From positions 1 to 44,435 of the forward strand of contig CANPZS010000014.1 of assembly GCA_947588835.1 (NCBI GenBank): a stretch of 44,435 nucleotides of DNA, given 5' to 3'. A program made the translations under genes and the position numbers. Source of the stretch: an uncultured Bacteroidales bacterium (GTDB taxonomy: Bacteria; Bacteroidota; Bacteroidia; Bacteroidales; UBA932). Below the pieces are notes generated by a model. It did not search any database. It was given only the letters and a program-made list of their open reading frames with translations, and was not told the origin of the DNA. Each line of letters opens with the position of its first letter. Position 1 is the first letter of the stretch. Below, piece by piece: positions 1 to 8,001 of the stretch.

Positions 1-74
1 ACAGGGGAAAAACAACATGGGCAAACGTCTCTCGACGAGTGTATACTGTTGGACGCCCTAAATTGACCACTAAC
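1..74. mobile_element. End of an insertion sequence (terminal inverted repeat side), cut by the window edge
   Basis: Read on the minus strand from 74, this segment begins GTTAGTGGTCAA, then three variable bases, then AGGGC. The same pattern starts at 44359 on the plus strand at the other end of the window. The sequence inside position 75 is a normal AAA ATPase gene whose reading frame is lost exactly here. This fits the terminus of a transposable element inserted in that gene. GTGGTCAA-type subterminal repeats are reminiscent of IS21-family ends, but no transposase is visible, so the family is only a guess. Confidence 0.6.
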
Positions 75-327
75 GCAGTTCCGGAACCTTCTGGATCTCA
101 TCAACTATCACCAGCGTCCCGGCCGGCTTCGCCAGCAGGGCTTGTCGGAAAGAATCAGGATTCCGCCGGAATGCCCTGCGGACCGGATCAATCAGCAGGT
201 CATAGTAGACCGCATCCTGGAACCGTTCCCGCAGCAGAGTCGATTTGCCCGTCTGGCGTGCCCCGAACAGGAACATCCCTTCATCCAACTGGCTCTCAAT
301 GTCGAAAATCCGCGTATACATAGTCAA
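70..327 (-). pseudogene. AAA ATPase (AAA_14/DUF4143 type), N-terminal fragment interrupted by an IS end
   Basis: The fragment encodes the N-terminal P-loop domain of the AAA_14 + DUF4143 family, putative ATPases of unknown role that are often multicopy in Bacteroidota. The Walker A motif GARQTGKST and Walker B motif LVIVDEIQ are visible within about 80 residues. The family normally runs to about 380-450 residues. Here the frame ends at KVPELR-stop because the last codons are supplied by the IS end (1-74), so about 300 residues including all of DUF4143 are missing. The start is at 327 or the in-frame ATG at 321. A consensus promoter lies about 55 bp upstream (383-413), so the 5' part may still be transcribed, but the product should not be functional. 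Confidence 0.8.
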
Positions 328-382
328 TCCGAATTTAAGGAGTTGGGGTCCGATTTTCTTATGAAATTCGGGAATCCGGGTA

Positions 383-413
383 CAAATTTAATAATGTTTG
401 TCCGCAAAACAAA
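383..413 (-). promoter_or_regulatory. Bacteroidota-type promoter of the truncated ATPase gene
   Basis: On the minus strand a -33 TTTG (413-410) is followed after exactly 19 nt by TAAATTTG (390-383), matching the Bacteroidota consensus TTTG-N19-TAnnTTTG. The predicted 5' UTR to the start at 327 is about 50 nt. Confidence 0.6.
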
Positions 414-429
414 AGACCGCGGATTCTGC

Positions 430-465
430 GGAAAGAAAACCGGCCCGAAGATTTCCGGACCGGCT
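430..465 (-). terminator. Rho-independent terminator after tRNA-Pro
   Basis: A 10-bp G+C-rich stem (438-447 with 456-465, two G-U pairs) with an 8-nt loop is followed on the minus strand by a TTTTCTTT tract. It lies about 35 nt past the 3' end of the tRNA-Pro gene and would end the tRNA-Glu/rpsT/tRNA-Pro transcript. A T-rich tract on the other side means it could also work in the opposite direction. Confidence 0.7.
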
Positions 466-498
466 TTTTATTTTGTTCCAAAATGTATCGGATTTTTT

Positions 499-574
499 TG
501 GTCGGGATGATCCGACTCGAACGGACGACCCCTACGTCCCGAACGTAGTGCGCTACCAACTGCGCTACATCCCG
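499..574 (-). tRNA. tRNA-Pro (anticodon CGG)
   Basis: The minus strand folds into a standard cloverleaf. The acceptor stem CGGGATG pairs with CATCCCG, the anticodon stem is CTACG/CGTAG, and the seven-base loop TTCGGGA gives anticodon CGG. The T-loop contains TTCGAGT. The discriminator A and an encoded CCA follow. It lies downstream of rpsT in the same orientation and before a terminator. Confidence 0.95.
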
Positions 575-583
575 ATGCGTCCG

Positions 584-838
584 CTACGCAAGCTTGTTGA
601 TGTATTGGGCGAGACCGCTCTTCAGGTTGGCGGCCTTGTTTTTGTGGATCAGACCGATTTTGGCAAGTTTGTCGATCATTGCGTAAACTTTCGGAGCGCC
701 TTCCTCCGCAGCTTTCTTGTCGGTTGTGTTTCTCAGGTCGCGTATCGCGTTCCTTGTCGTCTTCGCATAATATCTGTTATGCAGACGGCGCCTTTCGCTT
801 TGGCGAACGGCCTTTTTTGCAGATGCAGTGTTTGCCAT
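584..838 (-). CDS. rpsT: 30S ribosomal protein S20
   Basis: This 84-residue, very basic protein matches ribosomal protein S20 along its whole length, which is the usual size. It binds 16S rRNA early in assembly of the small subunit. The N-terminus [18 protein letters not shown] and the segment [15 protein letters not shown] are typical. The gene lies between tRNA-Glu (upstream, 859-933) and tRNA-Pro (downstream, 499-574), all on the minus strand, with a consensus promoter only ahead of tRNA-Glu and a terminator only after tRNA-Pro. The three genes therefore probably form one transcript that must be processed by tRNA-maturation nucleases. The start codon at 838 is the only suitable one. Confidence 0.97.
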   Translation of the reverse strand: MANTASAKKAVRQSERRRLHNRYYAKTTRNAIRDLRNTTDKKAAEEGAPKVYAMIDKLAKIGLIHKNKAANLKSGLAQYINKLA

Positions 839-858
839 TGTTTTATTTTTTTATATTT

Positions 859-933
859 TGGTAGTGGGTAGGAGAATCGAACTCCTATTGCGAGAATGAA
901 AATCTCGAGTACTGACCGTTATACGAACCCACC
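859..933 (-). tRNA. tRNA-Glu (anticodon TTC)
   Basis: A cloverleaf on the minus strand has acceptor stem GGTGGGT paired with ACCCACT (first pair G-U), anticodon stem CGAGA/TCTCG, loop TTTTCAT giving anticodon TTC, T-arm AGGAG-TTCGATT-CTCCT, discriminator A and an encoded CCA. It is the first gene after the promoter at 975-1005. Confidence 0.95.
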
Positions 934-974
934 GGATATCAGCCGTATTTGTCTATATAAGACGAATAGGTCTG

Positions 975-1005
975 CAAATGTATGAATAAATTTTAACAGG
1001 TCAAA
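975..1005 (-). promoter_or_regulatory. Promoter for tRNA-Glu / rpsT / tRNA-Pro
   Basis: On the minus strand TTTG (1005-1002), 19 nt, then TACATTTG (982-975) is a full match to the Bacteroidota promoter consensus. The 5' end of tRNA-Glu lies about 40 nt downstream. Confidence 0.75.
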
Positions 1006-1024
1006 ATAAAATTGGCCTTAAATT

Positions 1025-2017
1025 TCAGTCTTTCCATTCGAACGAATAGAGAAGTGACTCAACCTGCCTCAGATAGCGGCGTTTGTCGTATCTCGGGGCA
1101 TAGACGAAGGCATAGAGCACTATGATGTCTTTGCCGTCGCGGCTGTAGAATGCATGGGCGACGAAAGGACCTCCCATATAGTCGTTCTCCACCTCCCAGA
1201 ATCCGCGCACCTGCATGAAGTTCCTGCCTTTGTACGACAGCGAGGTGAAAGCGGGCTCTATGGCCGTGGAAATGGTCATGTACGTGTTCTCGAACATCCC
1301 CGGAACATTGTCCTTGAGAGTGCGGTTTATGTTGCCGAGCAGAGTCTTGTCTTCGAAATCGCCTTCTCCCGACGCCGGATAGCGGAATATCAGGACGTCC
1401 TGATAGACGTACTGCTTGTCGTCCGCCGTCCAGATGAAGTCTTCGGAATCTTTCTTCAGCTTGTATCCCGACGGGAAATGCAGCACGCCTCCGCTCAGTC
1501 GGGCCACCGGCTCCAGGAACTCGCGGGCCTCATAGAGCTTGGCATTGTCGATTATCCTGTCCCTCTCGGCCTGTTCGAAGAACTCGGCTATCCTGTCGCC
1601 GTCCTGTCTGAAGAATTCCACGGCCTCGGCCTCGTCCACTGCGTTGATCTGTACTACGGCCTGGGGCCTGGCCCACTGGTCGTGCCTGTACAGGACGCCG
1701 GGCTCCTGGAGCTGGGGATTTATGTTGCAGATGAGTATGTTCCTGTGTACCTTGAACATATTTGTGAAACTGCCGCCGGGTACGTTGGAAACGTTGAACA
1801 GGGGTTCCCTCTGGGCCAGGTAGGGGCAGTCCTTTGACAGGACGTCCCGTATTTCGGTTCCGAGATCGCCCTCCCATTGTTCGCGCTCAATTACCGCGAG
1901 GACTTCCCCCGCCTTGCCGCTTACGTTGGGCAGGAGGGCGGCTTTGCGGCTGCCGCACGACGCGAGCGTCAGGAGGACGGCCGCGGCCGATGCTGCGAGA
2001 ATGATGTTCCGTTTCAT
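1025..2017 (-). CDS. DUF4837 family lipoprotein
   Basis: This 330-residue protein has a lipoprotein signal peptide (MKRNIILAASAAAVLLTLASC, lipobox ending at Cys21), so it is predicted to be anchored in the cell envelope. The rest resembles the Bacteroidota-restricted DUF4837 family: segments such as PYLAQREPLFNV, MFKVHRNILICNI and the C-terminal SLLYSFEWKD fit. The family has no established function. It is the last gene of a tight minus-strand operon (M23 peptidase, dxr, rseP, this gene), 22 nt after rseP, so a link to envelope maintenance is possible but inferred only from the neighbours. Confidence 0.85.
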   Translation of the reverse strand: MKRNIILAASAAAVLLTLASCGSRKAALLPNVSGKAGEVLAVIEREQWEGDLGTEIRDVLSKDCPYLAQREPLFNVSNVPGGSFTNMFKVHRNILICNINPQLQEPGVLYRHDQWARPQAVVQINAVDEAEAVEFFRQDGDRIAEFFEQAERDRIIDNAKLYEAREFLEPVARLSGGVLHFPSGYKLKKDSEDFIWTADDKQYVYQDVLIFRYPASGEGDFEDKTLLGNINRTLKDNVPGMFENTYMTISTAIEPAFTSLSYKGRNFMQVRGFWEVENDYMGGPFVAHAFYSRDGKDIIVLYAFVYAPRYDKRRYLRQVESLLYSFEWKD

Positions 2018-2039
2018 GTTGTCTATGGTTTTGTTGGTT

Positions 2040-3377
2040 TCATTTCAATAGTCTGGCGATGTCGTTCCCGCATGCGAGCACCATAAGGCCGAGCAGCAGG
2101 AGCATGCCTATTATCTGCGCCACCTCCATGAACCGCTCCCCGGGCTTGCGTCCGGTTATCAGCTCGAAGAGCCCGAACACTATGTGTCCGCCGTCCAATG
2201 CGGGTATGGGCAGAAGGTTCATCACGCCGAGCATGATGGAAAGGATGGCGAGTATGTTCATGAATTGGTACCAGTCCCACGCATTAGGGAATATCTGGCC
2301 TATGGCAATGAAGCTTCCGACGGATTTGTATGCTTCCGTGCGCGGCGTGAAGACGAGCTTCAGGTCGCTGACATAGCCTCCTATGTTGGAAAACGCCATG
2401 CGGAATCCGGCCGGGATGGCGGCGCCGAAACCGTATTCTTTGCGTTCCATGCCCGGCATGAGCGTATAGACTCCGAGCTTGCCGGTGCTGTCCACCTGCA
2501 GCTGCATGTCAAGGGTGTCCCTGCCCCTCAGGACCGTCACGGGCACGTCGCGGCCGCTGTATTCCTGCAGCACGGGCCTGGAATCCTGCACGTAGGACAC
2601 CGCCTTGCCGTCTATGGCGGCTATCCTGTCGCCGTGCATGAGCCCGGCCGAAGCGTTGGCGGACTGCGCCGGCACCGTGTCGATGACGAACGGGACCGCT
2701 ATGTCGAACATGCCGGGTGTATTGAGCACCGCGCCTATCATGCTCTGGTCTATGTATATCTCCGTCGTATCCCCGTCGCGGAGCACTTTGGCCTTGCGTA
2801 CGTCCCGCCTCGCAAGGTCGGCCTGCAGCATCGAAAAGTCTTCCGGCGCATAGTCGTCGAACGCCAGTATGCGGTCGCCGGTCCGGAACCCCATTTCGTA
2901 GGCGAGTTCGTTGACGTATATGCTGTTGTCCCGGTTGCTGATGTATGCGTCGCCCCAGATGTAAAGTATGCATATATACGCGCAGACGGCGAATATGAAA
3001 TTGAACAGGACGCCGCCCGCCATCACAAGGATTCTCTGCCAGACTGGCTTGCTGCGGAATTCCCATGGCTTGGGCTCCTCGCGCATGGACTTGAAGTCCA
3101 TCGATTCGTCCACCATGCCGTTGATCTTGCAATATCCTCCGAGCGGGAGCCATCCTATGCCGTATTCCGTCTCGGATTTCGCGGCTTTGGGGAACAGCCT
3201 GGTGAACCACGGGCTTTTGCTGCTGAACAGTTTTACGTTTCCCGCGTCGAAGAACAGGAAAAATTTGTCCACCCTGATGCGGAAAAGTTTTGCGAACAAG
3301 AAGTGCCCCGCCTCATGGACTATTATCAGCACCGACAGGGCGAGGATTACCTGCAATATTTTGAACAATACCGTCAT
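2040..3377 (-). CDS. rseP: RseP-type site-2 zinc metalloprotease
   Basis: This 445-residue protein is a membrane-embedded site-2 protease of the M50 family, which cuts membrane-spanning substrates such as anti-sigma factors or remnant signal peptides. The zinc-binding HEAGH motif (residues 21-25) lies in the first transmembrane helix, and the second metal ligand motif NLLPIPALDGGH lies near the C-terminus. The middle holds PDZ-like sequence, including GDRILAFDDY and GDRIAAIDGK, suggesting two PDZ domains. Length fits the family. The start ATG overlaps the stop codon of dxr by 4 bp (ATGA), so the two are translationally coupled; the dxr-rseP neighbourhood is widespread in bacteria. The actual substrate cannot be told from sequence. 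Confidence 0.95.
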   Translation of the reverse strand: MTVLFKILQVILALSVLIIVHEAGHFLFAKLFRIRVDKFFLFFDAGNVKLFSSKSPWFTRLFPKAAKSETEYGIGWLPLGGYCKINGMVDESMDFKSMREEPKPWEFRSKPVWQRILVMAGGVLFNFIFAVCAYICILYIWGDAYISNRDNSIYVNELAYEMGFRTGDRILAFDDYAPEDFSMLQADLARRDVRKAKVLRDGDTTEIYIDQSMIGAVLNTPGMFDIAVPFVIDTVPAQSANASAGLMHGDRIAAIDGKAVSYVQDSRPVLQEYSGRDVPVTVLRGRDTLDMQLQVDSTGKLGVYTLMPGMERKEYGFGAAIPAGFRMAFSNIGGYVSDLKLVFTPRTEAYKSVGSFIAIGQIFPNAWDWYQFMNILAILSIMLGVMNLLPIPALDGGHIVFGLFELITGRKPGERFMEVAQIIGMLLLLGLMVLACGNDIARLLK

Positions 3378-4543
3378 TTCGAAATTTTTTCAATGAGTTC
3401 TTCGGCCATGGTGAATGCCTCCCTGTCCGTGGCGAAAATGTCGTCTATGGACGGATTGTCCTGGAAGGGAATGCGTTCCATGCATTGGGCCACTATGCGC
3501 GGTATGTCGTAGAAGCCTATCCTGTCGTGCAGGTAGGCGGCCACGGCGGCTTCGTTGGCGGCATTCATGGCGCACGGGACGTTCCCTCCCCGTCCGGAGG
3601 CTTCGAATGCGAGGCCGAGCGCCGGGAATTTTTCCGGATCGGGCTCATGGAAAGTGAGTTTCCCCAATTCGGCGAAATCCGGCTTCCGGCTGTCGAGCGG
3701 CAGCCGCTCCGGATATGACAGGGCGAACTGTATGGGCACCCTCATGTCCGGAGTCCCCAGCTGCGCTATCACGGAGCCGTCTTCGAATTCGACCATCGAA
3801 TGGACTACCGATTCGGGGTGTATCACTACGTGTATCTTTGACGGGTCCATGCCGAACAGCCATCTGGCCTCTATCACCTCGAACCCTTTGTTCATCATGG
3901 TGGCCGAGTCTATCGTTATCTTGGCTCCCATCGCCCAGTTGGGATGCTGCAGGGCGAGTTCTTTGCCTGCGGCCGCGATCCGCTCCTTGTCCCAGGTCCG
4001 GAAAGGGCCGCCGGAAGCGGTAAGATGTATTTTCCTCGGTTTGTTGCCGCAGGCTCCGAGAAGGCATTGGAATATGGCCGAGTGCTCGGAATCCACAGGC
4101 AGTATGGACACTCCGTGCCTTTCGGCGAGCTCCGTCACCACGGAGCCGGCCGCCACGAGCGTCTCTTTGTTGGCGAGGGCTATGGTCTTGCCCGCCCTGA
4201 TGGCGGCGAGCGTGGGGCGCAGTCCGCTGAACCCTACCATGGACGCCACCACGATATCCGTTCCGTCGTCGGCGACGAGTTCGCATACCGCGTCCATGCC
4301 AGCATGCACTTTCGTTCCGTACGGTCTCAGTGCGTCATCCACTTCCTTGAACTTCCCTGGGTTGCAGATGACGACGCGGTCCGGCCTGAATTCCATGGCC
4401 TGTTTTATCAGCAGGCCCGAATTGTTGTTGGCCGTGAGCAGGCTTACGCCGAAATGTCCGGGATGCTGCCGTATCACGTCAAGAGTCTGGGTCCCTATGG
4501 AGCCGGTGGAACCGAGGATCGCTATGCGCCGTTTTTCTGTCAT
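3374..4543 (-). CDS. dxr: 1-deoxy-D-xylulose-5-phosphate reductoisomerase
   Basis: Dxr converts 1-deoxy-D-xylulose 5-phosphate to 2-C-methyl-D-erythritol 4-phosphate with NADPH, the committed step of the MEP isoprenoid pathway in the cytoplasm. At 389 residues it has the normal length. Visible motifs are the N-terminal NADPH-binding GSTGSIGTQTLDVI, the NKETLVAAG segment, the metal/substrate site LPVDSEHSAIFQCL, the flexible-loop ASGGPFR, MNKGFEVIEA and HPESVVHSMVEF. It follows the M23 peptidase gene by 4 nt and overlaps rseP by 4 bp, so it is the middle of a co-transcribed set. The presence of dxr shows that isoprenoids are made by the MEP route. Confidence 0.97.
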   Translation of the reverse strand: MTEKRRIAILGSTGSIGTQTLDVIRQHPGHFGVSLLTANNNSGLLIKQAMEFRPDRVVICNPGKFKEVDDALRPYGTKVHAGMDAVCELVADDGTDIVVASMVGFSGLRPTLAAIRAGKTIALANKETLVAAGSVVTELAERHGVSILPVDSEHSAIFQCLLGACGNKPRKIHLTASGGPFRTWDKERIAAAGKELALQHPNWAMGAKITIDSATMMNKGFEVIEARWLFGMDPSKIHVVIHPESVVHSMVEFEDGSVIAQLGTPDMRVPIQFALSYPERLPLDSRKPDFAELGKLTFHEPDPEKFPALGLAFEASGRGGNVPCAMNAANEAAVAAYLHDRIGFYDIPRIVAQCMERIPFQDNPSIDDIFATDREAFTMAEELIEKISK

Positions 4544-4547
4544 CTTT

Positions 4548-5399
4548 TTAAAAGTTTATGTATTTCGCCGGGTCGACGGCCTCTCCCTTGTACCACAATT
4601 CGAAATGCAGGTGATCTCCTGTAGAGAGCGTGCCGGTGTTGCCGACCACGGCTATGGGACTGCCGGCGGAGACTTTGTCGCCCGCCTTCTTCAGCAGTTT
4701 CTGGTTGTGCCTGTATATGGAAATTATGTCGCCGGCGTGCTGCACCTGTATGGTATAGCCCGTGTCGTCGTCCCATCCTGCGGAAATGACTGTGCCGTCC
4801 AGCACCGCCATCACCATGGAATTGGCGGGGGCCGTTATGTCTACCGCGGGATGCAGCGCCATGTCGTATTCCTGTGAGATCATGCCTTTGAGCGGGACGA
4901 AAAAGTGCATCCCCTCTATGGGAAGATTGCGGACCGCCGTAGACAGTTCGAACTGTTCTTCTTCATTTACGCTGGCCCTCAGCAGGGAATCCTTGGACCT
5001 GAAGTCCTGAAGGTCTATCTGCCTGCCCGCGCTGTCGGCGCCTGCCTTGATGAGGCTGTCGAGCGGTATGGGCTCTTCGCCATTGATGATTCTCTTGAAA
5101 TTTTCGGTGTAAAGGCTCCACTGCAATATTTCGTTTTCGAGCGAGTCAATGCGGATGGCGTTCTGGATGGCCCGGTGTCTGGACTGCTCGTCCGGATAGC
5201 CCGGAATGAAGGTCCTGAGCGGCGTCAGGGCGACTATGCACCAGAATATTATAAGGAGCACGACGATGATCGAAGCCGCGACGGCAATGAGCCCGCCTTT
5301 CGTAAACCGGGACGTCCATATATCCTTGTGGGTCTTGTCATCCGTGATCAGAATCCGGAAATTGGTGACCTTTTCGGAATTATTGTTGCGCTTGTCCAT
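4548..5399 (-). CDS. M23 family (LytM) peptidase, membrane-anchored
   Basis: This 283-residue protein has a cytoplasmic N-terminus, one transmembrane segment at about residues 35-55 (GGLIAVAASIIVVLLIIFWC) and a periplasmic part ending in a LytM/peptidase M23 domain (about 175-280). The zinc-site motifs HPAVD and HLHFEL are both present, so it is likely an active peptidoglycan DD-endopeptidase or an activator of one. A linker of about 100 residues precedes the domain. The gene heads the operon with dxr, rseP and the DUF4837 gene and is divergent from ruvX. No consensus promoter was found for it. Confidence 0.88.
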   Translation of the reverse strand: MDKRNNNSEKVTNFRILITDDKTHKDIWTSRFTKGGLIAVAASIIVVLLIIFWCIVALTPLRTFIPGYPDEQSRHRAIQNAIRIDSLENEILQWSLYTENFKRIINGEEPIPLDSLIKAGADSAGRQIDLQDFRSKDSLLRASVNEEEQFELSTAVRNLPIEGMHFFVPLKGMISQEYDMALHPAVDITAPANSMVMAVLDGTVISAGWDDDTGYTIQVQHAGDIISIYRHNQKLLKKAGDKVSAGSPIAVVGNTGTLSTGDHLHFELWYKGEAVDPAKYINF

Positions 5400-5420
5400 A
5401 AATTGCTCGATAAAATATTA

Positions 5421-5428
5421 TAACTTTG
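5421..5428 (+). promoter_or_regulatory. Candidate -7 box of the ruvX-def-cstA operon
   Basis: TAACTTTG matches TAnnTTTG exactly, but no TTTG lies at the usual distance upstream. The box ends only 8 nt before the ruvX start codon (5437), so the transcript could be leaderless or nearly so. Confidence 0.4.
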
Positions 5429-5436
5429 CAGGTACT

Positions 5437-5937
5437 ATGGAGAGGTTGATCGGAATAGACTTCGGGAGAAAGCGTACCGGCATTGCCGTGAGCGATCCCC
5501 TTTGCATATTCGCATCCGCCCTCGATACCGTCGAGTCTGCAAAGATAATAGATTATCTCAAAAATTATGCTCAAACGGAAACTATAATCCGTTTTGTGGT
5601 AGGCTTTCCGGTGAATATGGACAATACTCCTTCGGAGGCCGCCGCCGACGTGCGGGCGTTTCTGAAGAAATTGGGGACGGCGTTTCCGGAAGTGCCGGTG
5701 TCGCTTGAAGACGAGCGCTTCACTTCAGTGCTGGCACACAGGATAATGATAGACGGCGGCATGAAGGCGGGCGCACGCAGGGACAAGAAATCCGTCGACA
5801 AGATAAGCGCAGCCATCATTCTGCAGAGCTACATGGACCGCACGTCCGGCGGCGGGACGCCGTTCCCGGCGGACAGGTCCGCGGTGCCGGACTCATTGTC
5901 CCGCAATGCGGGAAGAACGAAAAGGAAGAAACAGTAA
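5437..5937 (+). CDS. ruvX: Putative pre-16S rRNA nuclease / Holliday junction resolvase (YqgF/RuvX)
   Basis: The 166-residue product belongs to the YqgF/RuvX RNase H-like family, implicated in 16S rRNA 5' maturation and described as a Holliday junction resolvase homologue. The N-terminal MERLIGIDFGRKRTGIAVSD holds the first catalytic Asp (D8); VSLEDERFTS and the basic RRDKKSVDKISAAIILQSY hold the other conserved acidic and helix residues. The start at 5437 was chosen because homologues begin just before the GIDFG motif, although the frame stays open for a further 77 codons upstream. The C-terminal tail of about 25 residues is Pro/Arg-rich and extends beyond the core family. def follows 5 nt later. 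Confidence 0.92.
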   Translation: MERLIGIDFGRKRTGIAVSDPLCIFASALDTVESAKIIDYLKNYAQTETIIRFVVGFPVNMDNTPSEAAADVRAFLKKLGTAFPEVPVSLEDERFTSVLAHRIMIDGGMKAGARRDKKSVDKISAAIILQSYMDRTSGGGTPFPADRSAVPDSLSRNAGRTKRKKQ

Positions 5938-5942
5938 AAGCT

Positions 5943-6497
5943 ATGATACGACCTATATACATCTACGGTTCCGAAATTCTGCGCAAACGCGCCGCCGAGG
6001 CTGATCTCGGCCGCCGCGAGGAACTTGAGGCCCTCATACAGGATCTGAAGGATACGCTCGTGCATGCCGACGGCTGCGGGCTGGCCGCTCCGCAGATAGG
6101 CGTGGGGCTGAGGGTGGTGATAGTGGACGCCGCCGGCCTCGAAGACACCTATGACTACCTCAAGGGATTCAAGAGGGTGCTCGTCAATCCCGTCATAACG
6201 GAGGAAAGCGCCGAGAAGACGGAGTATTCCGAAGGCTGCCTCAGCCTCCCCGGCATCTACTGCGACGTGCTCCGTCCGGCCCGGATAACCGTGGAATATT
6301 ATGACGAAAACCTGGAAAAGGTTACCGAGACCTTTGACAAATTCGGCTGCCGCATGATCCAGCACGAGCTTTCCCATCTGGACGGGGATCTTTTCATAGA
6401 CCATGTGGCGCCCATACGCAGGAAGATGCTTGCCAAGAAATTGCAGAAAATGGCGAAAGGCAAGGTATCGGCCGGCTACGGCATCGCGTTGAAATGA
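5943..6497 (+). CDS. def: Peptide deformylase
   Basis: Def removes the formyl group from the N-terminal methionine of nascent proteins at the ribosome. All three family motifs are present: GCGLAAPQIG (motif 1), EGCLSLPG with the metal-ligand Cys99 (motif 2) and QHELSHLDGD with His141, Glu142 and His145 (motif 3). The last deviates slightly from the common HExDH by having Ser instead of Asp at the fourth position, a variant tolerated in the family. At 184 residues it is of normal length. It lies 5 nt after ruvX and 25 nt before the cstA-like gene, so the three are probably co-transcribed. Confidence 0.96.
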   Translation: MIRPIYIYGSEILRKRAAEADLGRREELEALIQDLKDTLVHADGCGLAAPQIGVGLRVVIVDAAGLEDTYDYLKGFKRVLVNPVITEESAEKTEYSEGCLSLPGIYCDVLRPARITVEYYDENLEKVTETFDKFGCRMIQHELSHLDGDLFIDHVAPIRRKMLAKKLQKMAKGKVSAGYGIALK

Positions 6498-6522
6498 TTT
6501 TTCCGTATTAAATCCTGAACCT

Positions 6523-7989
6523 ATGTATTCGTTTCTGATCAGTTTTGCCGCTCTTGTCCTCGGCTATATATTTTACGGGGGATTCGTGGCGAAGGTGTTC
6601 GGCGCCGACCCGAAGCGGCCGACGCCGGCGATGGAAAAGGCAGACGGCATGGATTTCATCCCCATGCCCTCATGGAAGGTGTTCATGATCCAGTTCCTCA
6701 ACATAGCGGGGACCGGACCTATTTTCGGAGCGATCATGGGCGCGAAGTTCGGCCCGTCTTCGTATCTCTGGATCGTGTTCGGATGCATTTTCGCGGGAGC
6801 GGTCCACGACTATCTCACCGGCATGTTGTCCGTCCGTCACGGCGGCGCCGGCCTGCCGGAGCTCGTAGGCACCTATCTCGGCGGAAAGACTCGGACGGTG
6901 ATGCTCTTTTTCAGCGTCCTGCTTCTGCTGCTTGTGGGAGCCGTCTTTGTGTACAGTCCGGCGGAAATCCTGAAGGACATGGCCGGCGACGGGACCTCCC
7001 GATCATTCATGATATGGGTGGCTGTCATTTTCGTATATTATGTCATCGCGACACTGATGCCGATAGACAAGATAATAGGCAGGATTTACCCCGTATTCGC
7101 CGTTTCATTGATATTCATGGCGGCGGCCCTCATGGTGGGGCTTTTCGTAAAATGGCCTTCCCTTCCCGAGTTCTGGGACGGCCTGTCCAACCGGGGGCCG
7201 TCCGTCGGCGTGACCGGACAGCCGGTTTTTCCGTGCCTGTTCATAACCATAGCCTGCGGCGCCATAAGCGGTTTCCATGCCACCCAAAGTCCGCTCATGG
7301 CCCGTTGCATCAAGAATGAACGGCTCGGCCGGCCCGTATTTTACGGCTCGATGATCACCGAGGGACTGGTAGCCCTTATCTGGGCGGCAGTCAGCTCATG
7401 GTTCTTCTTCGACGGAGGGGCCGCCCAGGTCGGAGCAGGCACGGACGCCTCAGCGCCTGCCGTAGTGACCCTCGTCTCGCGCAACTGGCTCGGCACCCTC
7501 GGCGCCGTCCTCGCCTTGCTCGGCGTCGTGGCCGCGCCCATAACGAGCGGAGACACGGCGTTGCGCAGCGGGCGTCTCATAATAGCGGAGGCTCTGCACT
7601 TCGATCAGAAAAGCCGGCGCAACCGGTTGATCATAAGCATTCCCATGTTTGTCGTTGTGGCCCTGATATTGTGGTACAATATAGCCGACGCGGATGGGTT
7701 CAACACCATCTGGCGCTATTTCGGCTGGGCGAACCAGACACTGGCGGTGTTCGCGCTGTGGACCGCTACCGTGTATCTGGCCCGTGCCCGTAAAGGCGCG
7801 TACTGGCTCATCACGCTGATACCTGCCCTGTTCATGACGGCCGTATGCACCACCTACATCTGCACGGCCAAGATAGGGTTCAATCTCCCCATGGAATGGA
7901 ACGTAGCCATAGGCTGCATAACTTTGGTGCTGTCGGCGGCGATTTTCTTCAGCCGGCTCGGCAGGATAAGGCGGCAGTCGCCGGCATAA
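6523..7989 (+). CDS. cstA: Carbon starvation protein A (CstA) family transporter
   Basis: This polytopic inner-membrane protein of 488 residues matches the shorter form of the CstA family, which imports peptides or pyruvate in the species studied. Family marks are the N-terminal FAALVLGYIFYGGFVAKVFGAD, LNIAGTGPIFGAIMGAKFGP, AGAVHDYLTGMLSVRHGG and AISGFHATQSPLMARCIKNE. There are roughly a dozen hydrophobic helices. Its role here is probably peptide or amino-acid scavenging; the substrate cannot be fixed from sequence. It ends 12 nt before the convergent HTCS gene with no clear terminator between them. Confidence 0.9.
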   Translation: MYSFLISFAALVLGYIFYGGFVAKVFGADPKRPTPAMEKADGMDFIPMPSWKVFMIQFLNIAGTGPIFGAIMGAKFGPSSYLWIVFGCIFAGAVHDYLTGMLSVRHGGAGLPELVGTYLGGKTRTVMLFFSVLLLLLVGAVFVYSPAEILKDMAGDGTSRSFMIWVAVIFVYYVIATLMPIDKIIGRIYPVFAVSLIFMAAALMVGLFVKWPSLPEFWDGLSNRGPSVGVTGQPVFPCLFITIACGAISGFHATQSPLMARCIKNERLGRPVFYGSMITEGLVALIWAAVSSWFFFDGGAAQVGAGTDASAPAVVTLVSRNWLGTLGAVLALLGVVAAPITSGDTALRSGRLIIAEALHFDQKSRRNRLIISIPMFVVVALILWYNIADADGFNTIWRYFGWANQTLAVFALWTATVYLARARKGAYWLITLIPALFMTAVCTTYICTAKIGFNLPMEWNVAIGCITLVLSAAIFFSRLGRIRRQSPA

Positions 7990-8001
7990 TGGTGCCGATA
8001 T

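Noticed and set aside
2184..3512. 442-codon open frame on the plus strand
   Set aside because: It lies antisense to rseP and part of dxr, which have full family motifs, and its translation has no recognisable domain. Long antisense frames are expected in G+C-rich coding DNA.
5206..5436. N-terminal extension of ruvX by 77 codons
   Set aside because: The extension overlaps the start of the divergent M23 gene and the -7 box, and homologues begin at the GIDFG segment.
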